Assembly (NCBI RefSeq): GCF_001423615.1
Contig: NZ_LMOU01000001.1
Coordinates: forward strand, 2,189,954 to 2,253,953
Reading direction: 5' to 3'
Origin: Microbacterium sp. Leaf159
GTDB lineage: Bacteria; Actinomycetota; Actinomycetes; Actinomycetales; Microbacteriaceae
Length of the DNA: 64,000 nucleotides
Shown: one piece after another, positions 18,132 to 27,229 of the stretch
Layout: every line of letters begins with the position of its first letter
Position numbering within the stretch: the stretch's first letter is position 1
The notes under the pieces: model-generated
The model's input: the letters and a program-made list of their open reading frames with translations, nothing else
Told to the model about the DNA's origin: nothing
The model's database searches: none
Made by a program: the position numbers and the translations under genes

Positions 18132-19040
18132 GTGAGCGAGCAAGCACCAGCGGGTTGGTACCCGGACGGCAGTGGCAGCGAGCGGTATTGGGATGGAGCG
18201 GCGTGGACCGCGCATGTCCGGGCTCCTCAGCCGGCACCACCCGCGCCGCCCACCGACGAAGCGGCGAACGTATTCTCCAAGCTCGGCACAGCCGTGAAGA
18301 AGGCGGCGTCGGACAAGAAGGCTTCGAAGGATGAGGCGCTGCGTCTTCACGAGGAGCGCGCCGTTGCCGCGGGAAGGCTCGTCACCAGCGGCATCTTCGG
18401 CACGTCGACGATCGAGATCTACGAACACGGCTTCGTTCGCGTGGCGCCGGGCGGCGAACGGTACGCCGAAGCCGAGAAGATCACGAAGAAGACGCCGTAC
18501 GAGAGGCTGCGATCAATCGCCTTCGGTGTTCCCGAAGCCGAAAGAGCTCACGATACGGAAGGCCCCGGGAGCCCCATCGAGGGCGCAGTGATGCAGGCGA
18601 TGTCCGGGATCGTTCGTGGCGGCAAGCTGCTGACAAAGGGCACTGCCGTCGGCATCGCCGCCACGGGGGTGGCGCACCTGGCATCGAACTCGGCCAGGAA
18701 GTCGAACCTCGTGATCGCCACCGACAAGACGATTCATACGCTGACCAATCAGAAGCACAATGGCTTCATTCAAGTGAGCCAGAAAGAGCACAACGCGGTC
18801 GCGGTCGCGCTGGTCGAAGCCGGAAACGCCGTTCTGGGAATTGAGCCCGTCGCTGTCGCGCAGCCCTCGATCTCGGCACCACCGGATGCCGCTCCCCCAG
18901 CACAGATCAGCGTGGCTGCCGTTGCGGTCACTCCGTCATTGTCCGACCGCATCCGAGAGCTGTCCGAATTGCACCGCGAGGGCATCCTGTCGGACGACGA
19001 GTTCTCGGCTGCTAAGGGCAAGCTGCTCGCGGGGCTGTAG
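18132..19040 (+). CDS. DUF2510-SHOCT protein, paralogue of the preceding gene
   Basis: 302 residues starting at a GTG. The DUF2510 module (PAGWYPDGSGSERYWDG) is followed by a Lys-rich linker and a central PH-like region. A Gly/Ala-rich hydrophobic stretch (about 150-185) and a C-terminal SHOCT motif (ELSELHREGILSDDEFSAAKGKLL) complete it. Domain order matches the gene at 17351. No enzymatic residues are visible. Together they suggest a membrane-associated scaffold family. Confidence 0.83.
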   Translation: MSEQAPAGWYPDGSGSERYWDGAAWTAHVRAPQPAPPAPPTDEAANVFSKLGTAVKKAASDKKASKDEALRLHEERAVAAGRLVTSGIFGTSTIEIYEHGFVRVAPGGERYAEAEKITKKTPYERLRSIAFGVPEAERAHDTEGPGSPIEGAVMQAMSGIVRGGKLLTKGTAVGIAATGVAHLASNSARKSNLVIATDKTIHTLTNQKHNGFIQVSQKEHNAVAVALVEAGNAVLGIEPVAVAQPSISAPPDAAPPAQISVAAVAVTPSLSDRIRELSELHREGILSDDEFSAAKGKLLAGL

Positions 19041-19065
19041 GCGTGCGGGCTCTCGAAGTCGTCCG

Positions 19066-19659
19066 ATGAGCTCGGTGACCTACCTGGCGCAGTTCGCCAT
19101 GCCGAAGCCCGTTCGCATCAGCGGACGCAGTTCGAGCATCACGAACTCGTTCGTGAACGGGGTCATTCCCGTGATCGTCCCGTCAGAGGCGGAAGTCCGG
19201 GATGCACTGCAAATCCTCGGGATGCTCGACCACGTCACCTGCTCCTATTGCGGCGACACGAGCACCGAGTGGGATCATCTTCGCCCTCTCGTCGAAAAGC
19301 AGAGACCGACGGGGTACATCTCCGAGATTCACAACCTCGTGCCCGCGTGCGGCAAGTGCAATCAAAGCAAGGGCAACAAGCACTGGCTCACGTGGATGCG
19401 CAGCACCGCTCGGCTTTCACCTGCCGCGCGGGGCATCGCTGACATCGAGGATCGGATCGCGCGGCTGCAGGAGTACGAGGACCGTGTCGTGCCGACGAGG
19501 ATCGACTTCGAGGCGGCTGTTGGGGCCGAGCTCTGGGAGAAGCACTGGGCTCACCACAAGAAGCTGTTGGAGCTCATGCGTGTGGCCGATACGGAGGCGC
19601 AGGAGATTCGAGCACGGGTGCGAGATGCCCACGCCAAGCAGCGCGCCATGCTCGACTGA
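19066..19659 (+). CDS. HNH endonuclease
   Basis: A 197-residue protein with an HNH fold. A zinc knuckle CSYCG, the metal-binding EWDHL and the second half HNLVPACGKCNQSKGN are all present at about residues 60-105, followed by a helical C-terminus. I chose the ATG at 19066; the longer open frame upstream overlaps the preceding gene. HNH proteins of this stand-alone type are found in restriction and mobile elements. It is not linked by overlap to any partner here. Confidence 0.85.
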   Translation: MSSVTYLAQFAMPKPVRISGRSSSITNSFVNGVIPVIVPSEAEVRDALQILGMLDHVTCSYCGDTSTEWDHLRPLVEKQRPTGYISEIHNLVPACGKCNQSKGNKHWLTWMRSTARLSPAARGIADIEDRIARLQEYEDRVVPTRIDFEAAVGAELWEKHWAHHKKLLELMRVADTEAQEIRARVRDAHAKQRAMLD

Positions 19660-19739
19660 CCAACACCCGGGGACCGCCCCGAACACTCGAGCAATGTCGC
19701 GCGTTCGGAGCTGCCCGAGCTGACCAGGCGCCGCAAGCA

Positions 19740-20669
19740 TCACGGGATGACGATGACCTTGCCCGCGATCGGCCCCTCAGCCGCCTCCGCGTGCAGCGCC
19801 TGAAGCTCGGTCAGTGGGATACGACGCGTGACCTCCAAAGTGAGCGCCCCGCTGTCAACCAGCGAAACGAGCTCGGCCAGCTTCTCCGCATCACTCCGAA
19901 CGAACACCACCACTGACCGCACTTCACGCTCGGCGTCATCCGGCGCCGGCATCCAGGCGGTGGTGCTCACCACGACTCCCCCGTCGCGAACGAGCCGCAC
20001 CAGGGCGGTGAACTCGTCCGGCGCGATGGGAGCCAGGTTGAGCAGGAGATCGACCTGCTCGGTGACGGCATCCAGGACGTCGGTCTCGGTGCGGTCGATG
20101 ATCTCGTCGGCACCCGCCGCACGCACGGCATCCGCACTCCGAGGACTGGCCGTCGCGATGACGTACGCGCCCGCGCGCTTCGCCAGCGCGATCGCGTACT
20201 TGCCGACGACTCCGCCGGCACCGATGATGAGCACTCGCTGCCCTGCCTCGAGGCCGCCGTCATCGAAGAGCGCCTGACGCGCGGTCAGCGCGACCGACGA
20301 GAACGCGGCGGCATCTGCGAGCGGCACGCTGGTCGGCGCAGTAACGAGTGCATCCGCCGGGGCGATGACGTACTCCGCAGCTCCGCCGTCGGTCGCCATC
20401 GGCAGGAAGGCGATCACCGCGTCACCCACCGAGAAGCCGTCGACTCCGTCGCCCAGGGCGTCGACCGTTCCCGAGACGTCGTAGCCGGGGATGTGCGGGA
20501 GCACCACCGGGATCGGCAGGAAGCCCGCGCGCATGCCGTTGTCGGCGGCGCTGAACGCGGATGCTGCAACCCGTAGCCGCACCTGACCGGCACCCGGGGT
20601 GGGCTGGTCGATCTCCTCGTACTGCAGAACCTCGGGGCCGCCCACTTCGTGGAACCGTACTGCCTTCAT
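19740..20669 (-). CDS. NADP-dependent medium-chain oxidoreductase, quinone-reductase type
   Basis: The 309-residue zinc-free MDR protein begins MKAVRFHEVGGPEVL, typical of quinone oxidoreductase-like enzymes. The NADPH-binding Rossmann motif is IIGAGGVVGKYAIALAK in the middle. The ATG at 20669 has an AGGA-type site before it. It is divergent from a MarR regulator, and two identical palindromes in the shared promoter lie 20-73 bases upstream of its start. Probable role: reduction of reactive carbonyls or quinones under MarR control. Confidence 0.92.
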   Translation of the reverse strand: MKAVRFHEVGGPEVLQYEEIDQPTPGAGQVRLRVAASAFSAADNGMRAGFLPIPVVLPHIPGYDVSGTVDALGDGVDGFSVGDAVIAFLPMATDGGAAEYVIAPADALVTAPTSVPLADAAAFSSVALTARQALFDDGGLEAGQRVLIIGAGGVVGKYAIALAKRAGAYVIATASPRSADAVRAAGADEIIDRTETDVLDAVTEQVDLLLNLAPIAPDEFTALVRLVRDGGVVVSTTAWMPAPDDAEREVRSVVVFVRSDAEKLAELVSLVDSGALTLEVTRRIPLTELQALHAEAAEGPIAGKVIVIP

Positions 20670-20688
20670 GATCTTTCCTCTCGTCAGG

Positions 20689-20742
20689 TGCTTCGAATTC
20701 GAAGCAATAGGTTGAAGGTAGCACTGCTTCGAATTCGAAGCA
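20689..20742. promoter_or_regulatory. two identical 18-bp palindromic MarR operators
   Basis: The perfect palindrome TGCTTCGAATTCGAAGCA occurs at 20689-20706 and again at 20725-20742, 36 bp apart. Both copies lie between the divergent oxidoreductase and MarR starts; the second is 17 bases before the MarR ATG. Size and symmetry match a MarR dimer site, so this is very likely the operator pair for autoregulation and control of the oxidoreductase. Confidence 0.85.
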
Positions 20743-20759
20743 ACACGTATACTGGTTCC

Positions 20760-21317
20760 ATGAGCACACGCCCCCTTCAGCTCTCCCCGACGGAGCTCGC
20801 GGCCTACTTCGCCTTCACCGAGGTGAGCAGCCTGCTGCGGCATGCGGTGGAGAAGCAGCTGCGCGGCGTCGGCAAGCTCAGCTACGTGCAGTTCCAACTG
20901 CTCGCGCGGCTCGGCGACGCTCCGAACGGTTCGCAGCGGATGACAGATCTTGCGGATGGTGTCGTGTACAGCCGGAGCGGGTTGACGTATCAGGCGCAGT
21001 CCTTGGAGGAGCGTGGGCTCGTCACGCGTGGGCCGTCACCGGAGGATGAGCGCAGCACTATCGTCGCGATCACAGACGAGGGGCGGGATGTGTTGGCGAA
21101 GGTATTCCCGGGGCACATCGAGGCGGTGAAGACGCATCTGTTCGAGTCACTCAGCGCGGAGGATGTGGAGATGCTCGCGCGCGTGATGACGCAGGTCCGG
21201 GGGCACCTCAGGGCGGAGCCGCCTCGGAGTGCGGTGCCACGGAGCGGCCGTCCACCCATTCCGAGTGAACCGCGGGCAACCCGTCATCGCGGGCTCGACC
21301 TCCGGCCGGCGGACTGA
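20760..21317 (+). CDS. MarR-family transcriptional regulator
   Basis: 185 residues with a winged helix: QRMTDLADGVVYSRSGLTYQ (recognition helix region), then LEERGLVTRGPSPEDERSTIVAITDEGRDVL (wing and following strand). The N-terminal helix suits dimerisation. It is divergent from the MDR oxidoreductase and probably binds the two identical palindromes just upstream. The C-terminal 30 residues are Arg/Pro-rich and not conserved in the family. Confidence 0.92.
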   Translation: MSTRPLQLSPTELAAYFAFTEVSSLLRHAVEKQLRGVGKLSYVQFQLLARLGDAPNGSQRMTDLADGVVYSRSGLTYQAQSLEERGLVTRGPSPEDERSTIVAITDEGRDVLAKVFPGHIEAVKTHLFESLSAEDVEMLARVMTQVRGHLRAEPPRSAVPRSGRPPIPSEPRATRHRGLDLRPAD

Positions 21318-21332
21318 CCTCCGGAGAACCGG

Positions 21333-21528
21333 TCACGGCAGGTCGACGCCCTTCACCGACCGATGCAAGTCCAGTGCAGCGGGGCGACTTGCAGCCTTCA
21401 GTCGCGCGAGCAGTTCCGCGTTCTTGGCGGCAAACTCTTCGTCGGAGAGAATGCCCTCGTCGCGCAGCGAGGCGAGCTTGGTGAGCTGCTCGGTGATATC
21501 TGTCTGAGAAGCGGCGGAACTTCGCTTA
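21333..21528 (-). pseudogene. SHOCT-domain fragment without a start codon
   Basis: The minus strand encodes, up to a stop at 21333-21335, a clear SHOCT motif (LTKLASLRDEGILSDEEFAAKNAELLARL split around the centre). It is closely like the tails of the DUF2510-SHOCT proteins at 17351 and 18132. I find no ATG or GTG at a sensible place upstream in frame, and no DUF2510 module. It is most likely the truncated 3' end of a lost paralogue. Confidence 0.55.
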
Positions 21529-21712
21529 CCGACTACTGCCGGCTCCTGGGCTAACCCATGGGGAGTGGTGCAATCCGCTCGTGCCCGCCGCGCGAACGTC
21601 GGAGCGTGACGACAGACTACGCTGACACGGAGTCAGGCATTCGACACGTGCTCGGGACAACGCTCCCGACAGGCGCGCGACAGCCGCACCCAAACCGACC
21701 TGTGAGGAACCG

Positions 21713-24700
21713 ATGGCCGCTACGCTTGAGCAGCTCGTCATGGCATACCGCAAGGCAAAGGCGGACCTCTACTTCTCGGTCGACTCGAGGGAACTTGACC
21801 TGCTCGAGTATGAAGAGGATCTCGAAGCACGCCTTGGCGCACTCTTGGCCCTGATCAACGGTGATTCCACGGAATGGGTGACGCAGCGCCCCTTTACCGG
21901 GAGATACTCGATCGTTCCAAAATCGCTCGCCTTCGGAAACCAGGGATACAACGCGAGCAATACCCTTTGGTCGGATCCCGACAGCCAGTTCCGCGCGCGC
22001 GCCGCAGCGGATAAGGTCACCGCCACTTTCCGAATCATTTCTCAGTGCAGCATCGATATGCACGTGCTGTCATCACTTTGGATCATGACCGTTGGCGCCG
22101 CGTTTGACGCAGAGCTATCAAGTGCCTCGATGGGAAATCGTCTACGCAGACGACTGGATAACACTTTCAATGACCTAGCCGTCGGGAGCTTCAAGCCTTA
22201 CCTCGAGCCCTTCAGGAGGTGGCGAGAGGATGGGCTGAAAGCGATCGAGCGCGCCCTCGACGACGATAAGCAAGTCGCAGCCGTAACTGGGGACGCCACC
22301 TCTTACTACCACCAATTGACGCCGGACTTTCTGCTCGACGACCACTTCATATCTGCGGTACTAGAGGCCGATCTGTCGGAAAACGAAAGACGCATCAATG
22401 AGTTGTTTGTAAACTCCCTCAAAGCGTGGAGCAGCGAAACTGCAGACTCGCTGCAATCACTGCCGGCAGGCCTCCCTGTCGGCCTACCCGCTAGCGCCGT
22501 CGTCGCAAACTTGGCACTCGTAGAGTTTGATCGTTTCGTTGAGCGCGAACTCACCCCGCTCTATTACGGGCGTTACGTCGACGACTTTTTCCTCGTTCTC
22601 GAGGGTGGGTCGAGCCTCACCACAGCTCTCGAAATATGGGATTGGATCACCGCGCGGGCAGATCCCAAGCTGGGCCTGTCCGCCTCTGCCGAGGGCCTAG
22701 TATTTGCTCCGCCCTACCTCGCTAACTCCAGTGTGAGGTTCGAGAACCGCAAGAATCGAACCTTTAATCTAAGTGGGCGCAGTGGAAAGGCGCTGATATC
22801 CTCACTTCGCCGCACGATCGCCGAGCAAGGAAGCGAGTGGAGGGCTCTACCTTCCCTGCCCGCTACAAATGTTGAAATTGGTACGCGAATGGTGATTGCC
22901 ATGCAAGCCGATGGCGACCCCGCGGATAATCTTCGTAAGGCCGACTCGATATCAGCGAGGCGCGCCAAGTTCGCACTCCAACTAAGAGATTTTGAGGCTT
23001 TCCAGAGAGATCTAGATTCCGAAGATTGGTCCGACTACCGAGAAGCCTTTTTCGAATCAGTTTGCGACCATGTCCTGACCCCTGAAGGATTCTTCGAACT
23101 CTGGACCTACTTGCCGCGGCTCTTGCGTCTCGCCCTCGTGTGCGATGATCTCGCGTTGTTTTCGCGAATGATCAGCCGTCTCGCTGCCCTCCTCGAGTCC
23201 GTCGATCTCTCCACCAGCCGCAGGATCGCCGGACTCGATAACGCTGTGACCGACCCCATGACATCATGGCGAGAACAGGTGACAAGCGTTGTCCGGCGAG
23301 CCATCGCTTCGACTACCTCCGCGCCGCTCTCTTCGAGCGCGCAAGCCGAGCTCGCGGACGCCGTTAGCCCGCTTGACCTCGCACTTGCCGAATGGGTCCG
23401 AGTCGCAGATCTCGCGGAGTTGGGCCGTCGTCTCTTTGCGCATGACCTCGGCCATTTACCCGCACGATTCGCGGTTCTGCCACAGGAGATCACGCCTCGG
23501 GGTGGCGCCGAGCTGCCCCTCGTGCGGGACGAGCCGACACTTCTCAGAGCCCTCCCGCAAGCTGTCCAAGTTGGCTTCGAGTCCCTCGCATCTCTCGTCC
23601 GCCACAAGGATTTCAACGCGATCGCGTACGCGTTTATGTTCCCTACGCGCCCACCGAATCTCCTTGAGTTGTTCATCGTCGGCGACCCCTTCGAGTCAGA
23701 GTCTCAACGCGAGGTCCAGGATGCGACGCAACTTATCGCTAACTCCGTGCTCGCATTGCGAGGGTTTCGCATCCACGATGACATGCCAGGGCAAGTCGGC
23801 GACGGCGCGAGCGGTTCGTTCATCTCGGTGCGGAACTCGGCGCCGCGCCAGGGTGGTAGACGTCGGATCGCAATCGGTTCACTCGAGACTCTTGAGTCGC
23901 AGTCCACCCGAGCAGCCATGGGCAGCCCTGACCTAGGTCTCGCGCGGTACCGGCGTATTTCGACTCTTGTCAATGAGCTAATCTCGCGACGCGGTGCCGC
24001 GGACTACCTTGTACTTCCGGAGCTGAGCCTCCCATCACGTTGGTTCGTACGCGTGGCGCAGAAACTCGGAGCCCAGGGCGTGAGCCTTGTTGCCGGGCTC
24101 GAGTACGCGCGGAATGGGCTTTCGGTTCGGAACCAGGTCTGGGCATCTCTGCTCCATAATCACTTCGGGTTCCCCTCGCTGCTTGTGTATCGACAGGACA
24201 AGCAACGGCCGGCACCCGGAGAGAACGTGACCCTCTCGGGGTTGGCCGGGCTGCAACTCGCTCCAGTGCAGAAGTGGTCCTCACCTCCCATCATTTCCCA
24301 CGGAGGATTCTTCTTCGCAATCGTAATTTGCAGCGAACTTACCAACATCGGCTATCGAGCATCTCTGCGAGGGAGAGTTGACGCGCTATTTGTACCCGAG
24401 TGGAATCGCGATATCCACACATTCGAAGCTTTGGTGGAATCCGCCGCGCTAGATATTCATGCCTTCATCGTGCAGGCGAATAACCGCGCTTACGGTGACA
24501 GTCGGATTCGTGTTCCCGCAGTGAATGAGTGGGAGAGGGATTTGATTAGACACCGGGGCGGACTGCACGACTACACAGTGGTGGGCGAGATCAACTTCCA
24601 TAAACTTCGAGAGCATCAGAGCGTGTTTCGAGCAGCGAAGCCGTTGTTTAAGCCCTTGCCCGACGGTTTCGTAGTAAGCGATCAGCGATTCCGACTCCCG

Positions 24701-24715
24701 CCAAAAGAAAAGTGA
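21713..24715 (+). CDS. reverse transcriptase-nitrilase fusion, DRT type 1 (UG1) defence protein
   Basis: The 1000-residue protein has reverse-transcriptase motifs in its N-terminal third: motif A with D194 (VTGDATSYYHQL), motif B (GLPVGLPASAVVANLAL, 253-269) and motif C Y288-V-D-D291. The last 270 residues are a nitrilase-type hydrolase with a candidate triad E770 (LPELSLP), K830 (RQDKQRPAPGEN) and C873 (VICSELTN). A helical region joins them. This is the DRT type 1/UG1 architecture, reported as anti-phage. GAGGAA precedes the ATG. Codon use is less GC-biased than its neighbours, which suggests acquisition. Confidence 0.93.
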   Translation: MAATLEQLVMAYRKAKADLYFSVDSRELDLLEYEEDLEARLGALLALINGDSTEWVTQRPFTGRYSIVPKSLAFGNQGYNASNTLWSDPDSQFRARAAADKVTATFRIISQCSIDMHVLSSLWIMTVGAAFDAELSSASMGNRLRRRLDNTFNDLAVGSFKPYLEPFRRWREDGLKAIERALDDDKQVAAVTGDATSYYHQLTPDFLLDDHFISAVLEADLSENERRINELFVNSLKAWSSETADSLQSLPAGLPVGLPASAVVANLALVEFDRFVERELTPLYYGRYVDDFFLVLEGGSSLTTALEIWDWITARADPKLGLSASAEGLVFAPPYLANSSVRFENRKNRTFNLSGRSGKALISSLRRTIAEQGSEWRALPSLPATNVEIGTRMVIAMQADGDPADNLRKADSISARRAKFALQLRDFEAFQRDLDSEDWSDYREAFFESVCDHVLTPEGFFELWTYLPRLLRLALVCDDLALFSRMISRLAALLESVDLSTSRRIAGLDNAVTDPMTSWREQVTSVVRRAIASTTSAPLSSSAQAELADAVSPLDLALAEWVRVADLAELGRRLFAHDLGHLPARFAVLPQEITPRGGAELPLVRDEPTLLRALPQAVQVGFESLASLVRHKDFNAIAYAFMFPTRPPNLLELFIVGDPFESESQREVQDATQLIANSVLALRGFRIHDDMPGQVGDGASGSFISVRNSAPRQGGRRRIAIGSLETLESQSTRAAMGSPDLGLARYRRISTLVNELISRRGAADYLVLPELSLPSRWFVRVAQKLGAQGVSLVAGLEYARNGLSVRNQVWASLLHNHFGFPSLLVYRQDKQRPAPGENVTLSGLAGLQLAPVQKWSSPPIISHGGFFFAIVICSELTNIGYRASLRGRVDALFVPEWNRDIHTFEALVESAALDIHAFIVQANNRAYGDSRIRVPAVNEWERDLIRHRGGLHDYTVVGEINFHKLREHQSVFRAAKPLFKPLPDGFVVSDQRFRLPPKEK

Positions 24716-24957
24716 CTCTAGCGGGAGGCGTCCGTCAGTAGGAGTTCTTTGAATAAGAGTCGTTGCCAAGACATTCGCGAGACCTCGCGAATTCTCCTGC
24801 TAGCACGTACCCAGGCAATAATTCGGCACGGTAGACCGAGACCCGCGTTCCGACCAGAGCATCGAACACGATGTTGACTCACCATGCCTCCGTCGGGTCT
24901 CGAGTTCGGCCGGCATCGTTCATCGGCGTTCTGATCGCGGGGAGCGCGCGGCCTGGT
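24716..24957. other. gap between the DRT gene and the convergent nuclease gene
   Basis: 242 bases with lower GC than the flanks and no credible coding frame. I see no strong terminator hairpin or tRNA. It marks the junction between the two defence modules. Confidence 0.35.
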
Positions 24958-26049
24958 TCAGTTGTCGAGGCCGAACGCCTCGGTTACCTGTTCGATCGTG
25001 AACTTCTGGCGTAGCTTCGCGGCCGTGTTCTGGTTCGCGAACATTCCGTTTCGCCAGATGGCCTCCGCGCGAGAAACTGCATGTGTCCAGGCGATAGGAA
25101 CAGCCCATTCGGCTTTTTCGTCCGCGACATCGCCTTCGTGGCGGTAGGTTCCCTCAAGCGGAAGAGTGTGCAAGAGGGTGGCGACGCCGCCCACATCGAC
25201 CATGGTCTGGTCGAATCGCTGAGCTTCGCCGATGACAGTACCGACACCGACGTAACCGGTCTTTGGAATATGGACGAAGACGCGAGCGCCGATCGGCAGG
25301 TTCTTGAGTGTCTGGGAGAACCACTTCCCGCCGCCACCTGATATGAAGCCGTACCTGAGCCCGTCTGCCCACTGGCGTCCGCCGCTGTCCTCGCCAAACG
25401 AGACGTACCAGTCGCTGCCGTTCCAGGGCTCACGCGTCTTGGTTTGATGACCTGGCACGCTCGTTCCAGCCTGCTGACCCTCGTGCTCGACGAGCCAGGT
25501 ACGGGCCAGGTACTTCGCCCCGTTGTCCTCGAAATGACGGAAGAAGATCACGTTGATCGGTACCGCGAAGCCCTCGTTGAGGAACCGCACGATTCGCTCG
25601 GTGGCCGCATCGACCTTCGCAGCGACGATGGTGAGGGTCTGCGAGCTATTGACTTCTTCGGGAAGGGTCTCATTGAAGCACTCGGCGAACGCCTCCTCCA
25701 GCGCGACGCCAGGCTTGTAGGCCTCGAATATTGCATGAACGTCGGCTCGCCCGAGCCCTGCGACCCAGGAGCCGTAGTCGAGGGCTTGGGCTGTGACGTC
25801 GCGTGGGGTCTTGTCGCGCTTCAGCTCGATAACGTGCACAGCAGCGGTTTCATCGAGAGCAAGCAGATCGATGAAACCGCCGAAGGCTGTCGGCACCTGC
25901 CTCCCGATGACTAGTAGCACTTCCCCGAGCATCGATGGGTCGGACTCGATGTACCCCTCGAGTTCAGACTCCAAGCCGATCGCGGTCGGAACGATCCGAT
26001 TGAGCTTGTCGCCCTCTGCGCGCCAGAGGCCCATCTCAACGGGCATCAT
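24958..26049 (-). CDS. NucS/DUF91-like PD-(D/E)XK nuclease
   Basis: 363 residues. A PD-(D/E)XK nuclease core is visible: D61 in FGGFIDLLALD, then E75-L-K77 (VIELKRDK), followed by Q88 and Y92 (AQALDYGSW), the motif order of NucS/RecB-type nucleases. The C-terminal 150 residues are beta-rich and may bind DNA. The start lies 14 bases inside the end of the GIY-YIG gene, so translation is coupled. It is the last gene of the methyltransferase-helicase-GIY-YIG cassette and probably a DNA-cleaving effector. Confidence 0.85.
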   Translation of the reverse strand: MMPVEMGLWRAEGDKLNRIVPTAIGLESELEGYIESDPSMLGEVLLVIGRQVPTAFGGFIDLLALDETAAVHVIELKRDKTPRDVTAQALDYGSWVAGLGRADVHAIFEAYKPGVALEEAFAECFNETLPEEVNSSQTLTIVAAKVDAATERIVRFLNEGFAVPINVIFFRHFEDNGAKYLARTWLVEHEGQQAGTSVPGHQTKTREPWNGSDWYVSFGEDSGGRQWADGLRYGFISGGGGKWFSQTLKNLPIGARVFVHIPKTGYVGVGTVIGEAQRFDQTMVDVGGVATLLHTLPLEGTYRHEGDVADEKAEWAVPIAWTHAVSRAEAIWRNGMFANQNTAAKLRQKFTIEQVTEAFGLDN

Positions 26050-27229
26050 CGCTCCGCTCTACGAGGTCCTGCTGAGCTTTGTCGAAGACGTACTGTGTGA
26101 TCTCGCCGGACATGATCATGGCGATGGCCTTGTTGATCGTCACTAGCGGCACGATGAACCATTCGGATGGGTCGTAATCGCGGCCGTTTCGGTCGATCTG
26201 CGTCAGGTCGAGGCGGACATCGGCGAAGACTCGGTGCAGCAGTGCTTCCAGTGCCGACGCCTTGAGGTTGTACACCCTGTAGTCGGCGACGATCTTGACC
26301 GGGGCCATGAGGTATGTCGGAGACGTGGATGCGCCCCTCACGCGCTGCTCGACACTCGTGGTCGAGAAGCCGATCTTGTGCAGGTCCTTCATGTTTGCGA
26401 GCAGCGGGTCGGTGCTCATGGACTGCAGTACGTAGATGTGCCCGCTCTCGATGTCCGCGTCCAGGATGCCGCCCTCATCGTGCCCCGTGCGCGCCAGCAC
26501 CTGTCCCTGGGCCTCATACATCCGTGTCATCAAACTCTGCTTGTACATAGCCGACTCGGTGCCGTTCTCGAACACCACACGCAGTCTCTGCTTCTGCGTG
26601 CGCTTCCCACCCACAACGAGGTCGACGTTCTCGCCGACCTCCGCGACGAAACACATCACGCCATTGAGGACGAAGAACACGCCCTCGCGGATCAAATCCA
26701 TCCCCGTGAACGGCTTCAGCGCGCAAGTGCCATCCTTCAGCTCAGCGTGCTTCACTTTGAAGAGCGGCTCGAACTGCTCGAACTCCTTCGCCTTCACACG
26801 CTGGGCCACGGACTCGGCCGACTCCGGGCGCTTGACCACGGGCAGATCCGACACGTCGAGGATCCCGGACTCGTCGCCCAATAGCTCGTCGAGGTCGTCG
26901 CTCTCCAGCAGGTCGTCAATGGACGTCGGCGCTGCGGGAGCTTCCAGCATTCCAAAATCGTCCAGGTGCTTCACGGCCCCGGCCTTGGCGTCGTTGGTGA
27001 GGAAGCCGTCCAGGCGCGCGCCGAGCTTGCGTTCGGCGATCTCGCGGGTCTGGGAGCTGGGCAGCCGTCCCTCGGCGCGTCGGAACTCGACGATCTCAAG
27101 GAAGGCCCTCTGGAGCCGGTCCGACGAGGTGAGCTTCTTCGGCTTCTCCGGCGCTGTGAGCAACTCGTCGTCGAGGATGTCATCGAGGCTCAGCGGCGCC
27201 TCGGACTCGAAGGCTTCGTTCTCGCTCAT
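26036..27229 (-). CDS. GIY-YIG (T5orf172-type) nuclease-domain protein
   Basis: 397 residues. The acidic N-terminus (first 135 residues) is followed by a beta-rich middle. The GIY-YIG domain spans about 262-365: HIYV at 264-267, KIGFS at 285-289, R296, catalytic-type E328 (ALEALLHRVF) and SEWF at 355-358. The start overlaps the helicase stop (ATGA), which decided the ATG at 27229. Long acidic segments resemble adaptor regions that contact partners. It likely works with the helicase and the downstream nuclease. Confidence 0.87.
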   Translation of the reverse strand: MSENEAFESEAPLSLDDILDDELLTAPEKPKKLTSSDRLQRAFLEIVEFRRAEGRLPSSQTREIAERKLGARLDGFLTNDAKAGAVKHLDDFGMLEAPAAPTSIDDLLESDDLDELLGDESGILDVSDLPVVKRPESAESVAQRVKAKEFEQFEPLFKVKHAELKDGTCALKPFTGMDLIREGVFFVLNGVMCFVAEVGENVDLVVGGKRTQKQRLRVVFENGTESAMYKQSLMTRMYEAQGQVLARTGHDEGGILDADIESGHIYVLQSMSTDPLLANMKDLHKIGFSTTSVEQRVRGASTSPTYLMAPVKIVADYRVYNLKASALEALLHRVFADVRLDLTQIDRNGRDYDPSEWFIVPLVTINKAIAMIMSGEITQYVFDKAQQDLVERSDDAR

